34,265 nucleotides of DNA, taken from positions 1 to 34,265 of the forward strand of contig JAGYMR010000004.1 of the NCBI GenBank assembly GCA_018400515.1. The letters run 5' to 3'. Made by a program: the position numbers and the translations under genes. This document shows, one piece after another, positions 32,802 through 34,265 of this stretch. The number at the start of each line of letters is the position of its first letter. Positions within the stretch are counted from its first letter, which is position 1. Source of the DNA: Tangfeifania sp. Lineage in GTDB: Bacteria; Bacteroidota; Bacteroidia; Bacteroidales; Prolixibacteraceae. Below the pieces are notes generated by a model. It did not search any database. It was not told where the DNA came from and was given only the letters and a program-made list of their open reading frames with translations.

Positions 32802-34265
32802 TTATTTTATTGTTAATTCCGGGTAGGGGCGGTCATATCCCTTTACCGCATGCCAGATGATTCGGTTGAAGATGTCTTCATCAATACGGTCGTAATCCTC
32901 CAGGTCCTGTTCCAATGATTTTTCAGCCCAGTAACGTTTTTTCCCACGGAGGCTTTGCAGGGGGGGATTTAACTCATCGAGGGGGATTTGATTGATCTCC
33001 GCGTTATAAGGGGTGAAATCCGGTGTCTCGGTGAAACAGGAAAGCATCGGTTCGGCGGTGAGGTCGAACTGGTTCATCGGGGGGATTCCCAGAATATTTT
33101 CCATGGTCCGGACCATATTAATCTGGGAGTAATAGGTAGAAATAACCTCATTGCGTTTGGTATAAGGGCTGATTACCAAACCGACTGTCCGGTGGCCGTC
33201 AACATGATCGAGGCCGGCCTGCGGGTCGTCTTCCGTTACAAAGATACAGGTTTCTTTCCAGAATTTGCTGTGGGATATCGCATCCACAATAAGCCCCAGG
33301 GCCCGGTCGTTGTCAGCAACAGCTGCCCGGGGCGTGGGCCTTCCCGGCCGGGTACCCGATGTATGGTCATTGGGAAGCAGCATGATGATAAAGTTCGGGA
33401 ATTCATCTTTTTCTTCAAATTTTTCCAGTTCTTTCATAAATTCGGCGGCCCGGTAAACATCCGGCACACTGTTGGGAAAACCGACAAAGGTAGGGCAGAT
33501 GTATGGTTTCAGTTGTTCCAGGTTGGCCCGGGCTTTAATGGTTACATTTTTTGTTCCCCTTTGGAGGTCTGAGTATATATCCGAAAAAGTGGCATCCGCT
33601 GGTTTGATCTCTGCGCTGACAAATTCGCCGTAATTGCGGAAAGAGAGCCCGTGGCTCAAGACATTGTCCCAGATAAACCCGGAACTGGCATAGGCCAGGG
33701 CGTCATCTCCGTCGTAGGGATAGCTCCGGGTAAATCCACCAAAGGATTTTTCAAGGTAATCAGTCACAAAGGCCTCATTGGTCCATTGGTGCCCGTCAGC
33801 ACTCAGAATTCCGCTGCAATAATAGTTGTCCATTAATATAAAGGTTTCTGCCAGTTTATGATGGTTGGGGGTTACTTCATAGCCGAAATGGACCAGGCTT
33901 GTATCGCCATTCCCCTGGGGCATATCTCCAAAGACCTGGTCATAGGTCCGGTTTTCTTTGATGATATAGACAACATGTTTAATAAGGGATTCCTGGCCGG
34001 GAAGGACAGGAACAGGCACTTTTTTCCGGATTTCGTTTCTTTGGATTTGCTTTTTTGTAAGGGCTGCCAGATCGTTATTCCGGGTAACAATCCGGGTCAT
34101 CTTTGTCAATTCCTCTCCGGAAGGAACGGGAATGATCGAGATACTTCCCATATGGTCGTGTGAGTTCAATCCCTTTCGGTCGGTTCGTTGATTTCTGGAA
34201 CCAATTCCTTTTACATTGGCCACGAAAAGAAAAGTGCCGGAGGGGTTGGTTATTACGGAACCCGG
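32802..34265 (-). CDS. Phosphoesterase-family protein, N-terminal propeller part cut by window edge
   Basis: The visible 487 codons have no N-terminus: the frame is open to the last base. The first residues (PGSVITNPSGTFLFVANVKG) look like the last blade of a YncE-type beta-propeller. Then comes a PF04185-type phosphoesterase domain with the metal-binding segment IIKENRTYDQVFGDMPQGNGD, SADGHQWTNE, LLPNDHTSG, and TEDDPQAGLDHVDGHR near the C-terminus, all typical of phospholipase C/acid phosphatase-like enzymes. A GTG at 34223 could be mistaken for a start. This is the architecture of the bifunctional YncE/alkaline-phosphatase proteins of Bacteroidota. It is likely exported. It precedes the TonB receptor gene by 158 nt on the same strand. 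Confidence 0.85.
   Translation of the reverse strand, partial: PGSVITNPSGTFLFVANVKGIGSRNQRTDRKGLNSHDHMGSISIIPVPSGEELTKMTRIVTRNNDLAALTKKQIQRNEIRKKVPVPVLPGQESLIKHVVYIIKENRTYDQVFGDMPQGNGDTSLVHFGYEVTPNHHKLAETFILMDNYYCSGILSADGHQWTNEAFVTDYLEKSFGGFTRSYPYDGDDALAYASSGFIWDNVLSHGLSFRNYGEFVSAEIKPADATFSDIYSDLQRGTKNVTIKARANLEQLKPYICPTFVGFPNSVPDVYRAAEFMKELEKFEEKDEFPNFIIMLLPNDHTSGTRPGRPTPRAAVADNDRALGLIVDAISHSKFWKETCIFVTEDDPQAGLDHVDGHRTVGLVISPYTKRNEVISTYYSQINMVRTMENILGIPPMNQFDLTAEPMLSCFTETPDFTPYNAEINQIPLDELNPPLQSLRGKKRYWAEKSLEQDLEDYDRIDEDIFNRIIWHAVKGYDRPYPELTIK

Noticed and set aside
32988..33572. 194-codon plus-strand frame opposite the phosphoesterase gene
   Set aside because: Antisense shadow; the minus strand has the metal-binding motifs.
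1..34265. CRISPR arrays, tRNA or rRNA genes, mobile-element genes
   Set aside because: No regularly spaced direct repeats, no tRNA-like cloverleaf with TTCRANY arm, no rRNA core sequence, and no transposase or integrase motifs were seen on either strand.

Overview
The window looks like a chromosomal segment of a Bacteroidota bacterium, probably of the Bacteroidales/Marinilabiliales kind. The signs are a TonB-dependent receptor with a carboxypeptidase-regulatory-like N-terminal domain, an RprX/RprY-type two-component pair, a nucleoside kinase fused to a threonyl-tRNA-synthetase-like N-terminus, a 390-residue PurM, several TAnnTTTG promoter elements, and start codons mostly without clear Shine-Dalgarno sequences. 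I see no rRNA, tRNA, CRISPR array, transposase, integrase or phage gene. The species cannot be fixed from the sequence alone.

Layout. Bases 1-5795 (+): 3' two thirds of uvrA (cut by the window edge), an exported nucleoside hydrolase, a TGS-type nucleoside kinase and an uncharacterised polytopic membrane protein. Bases 5817-8412 (-): a class C beta-lactamase-fold serine hydrolase and a DUF6544-like membrane protein. Bases 8597-10605 (+): an O-methyltransferase with a signal peptide, overlapping by 4 nt an APC amino-acid permease. Bases 10595-14074 (-): a small reading frame that may be an acyltransferase remnant, then nadD, gmk, yicC and mnmA, probably one operon read from mnmA to nadD. Bases 14313-18929 (+): a NagZ-like GH3/beta-lactamase fusion, a small HTH protein with a strong terminator, and a DUF1080 lipoprotein. 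Bases 19385-26788 (+): a long-chain acyl-CoA ligase, the tight purM-prfA-pyrF cluster, and the rprX-rprY pair. Bases 26794-28581 (-): lepA. Bases 28582-29174: no protein gene, but a promoter-to-terminator unit on the + strand that looks like a small RNA gene, followed by a repeat-like hairpin. Bases 29175-34265 (-): a Tat-exported aldo/keto reductase, a TonB-dependent receptor, and the C-terminal part of a propeller/phosphoesterase protein that runs off the window.

How the genes fit together. Most are housekeeping: DNA repair (uvrA), nucleotide metabolism (nucleoside hydrolase, nucleoside kinase, gmk, purM, pyrF), NAD synthesis (nadD), tRNA modification and translation (mnmA, prfA, lepA), RNA decay (yicC) and fatty-acid activation. 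The accessory part is envelope-oriented: several exported hydrolases, a peptidoglycan-recycling-like fusion, a lipoprotein, a TonB receptor and a two-component system. The points most worth following are the candidate small RNA at about 28886-29051, the degenerate synthetase-like module of the kinase, the exported methyltransferase paired with a permease, the fusion enzyme with an altered YxN motif, and the orphan coding frame between the permease and nadD.
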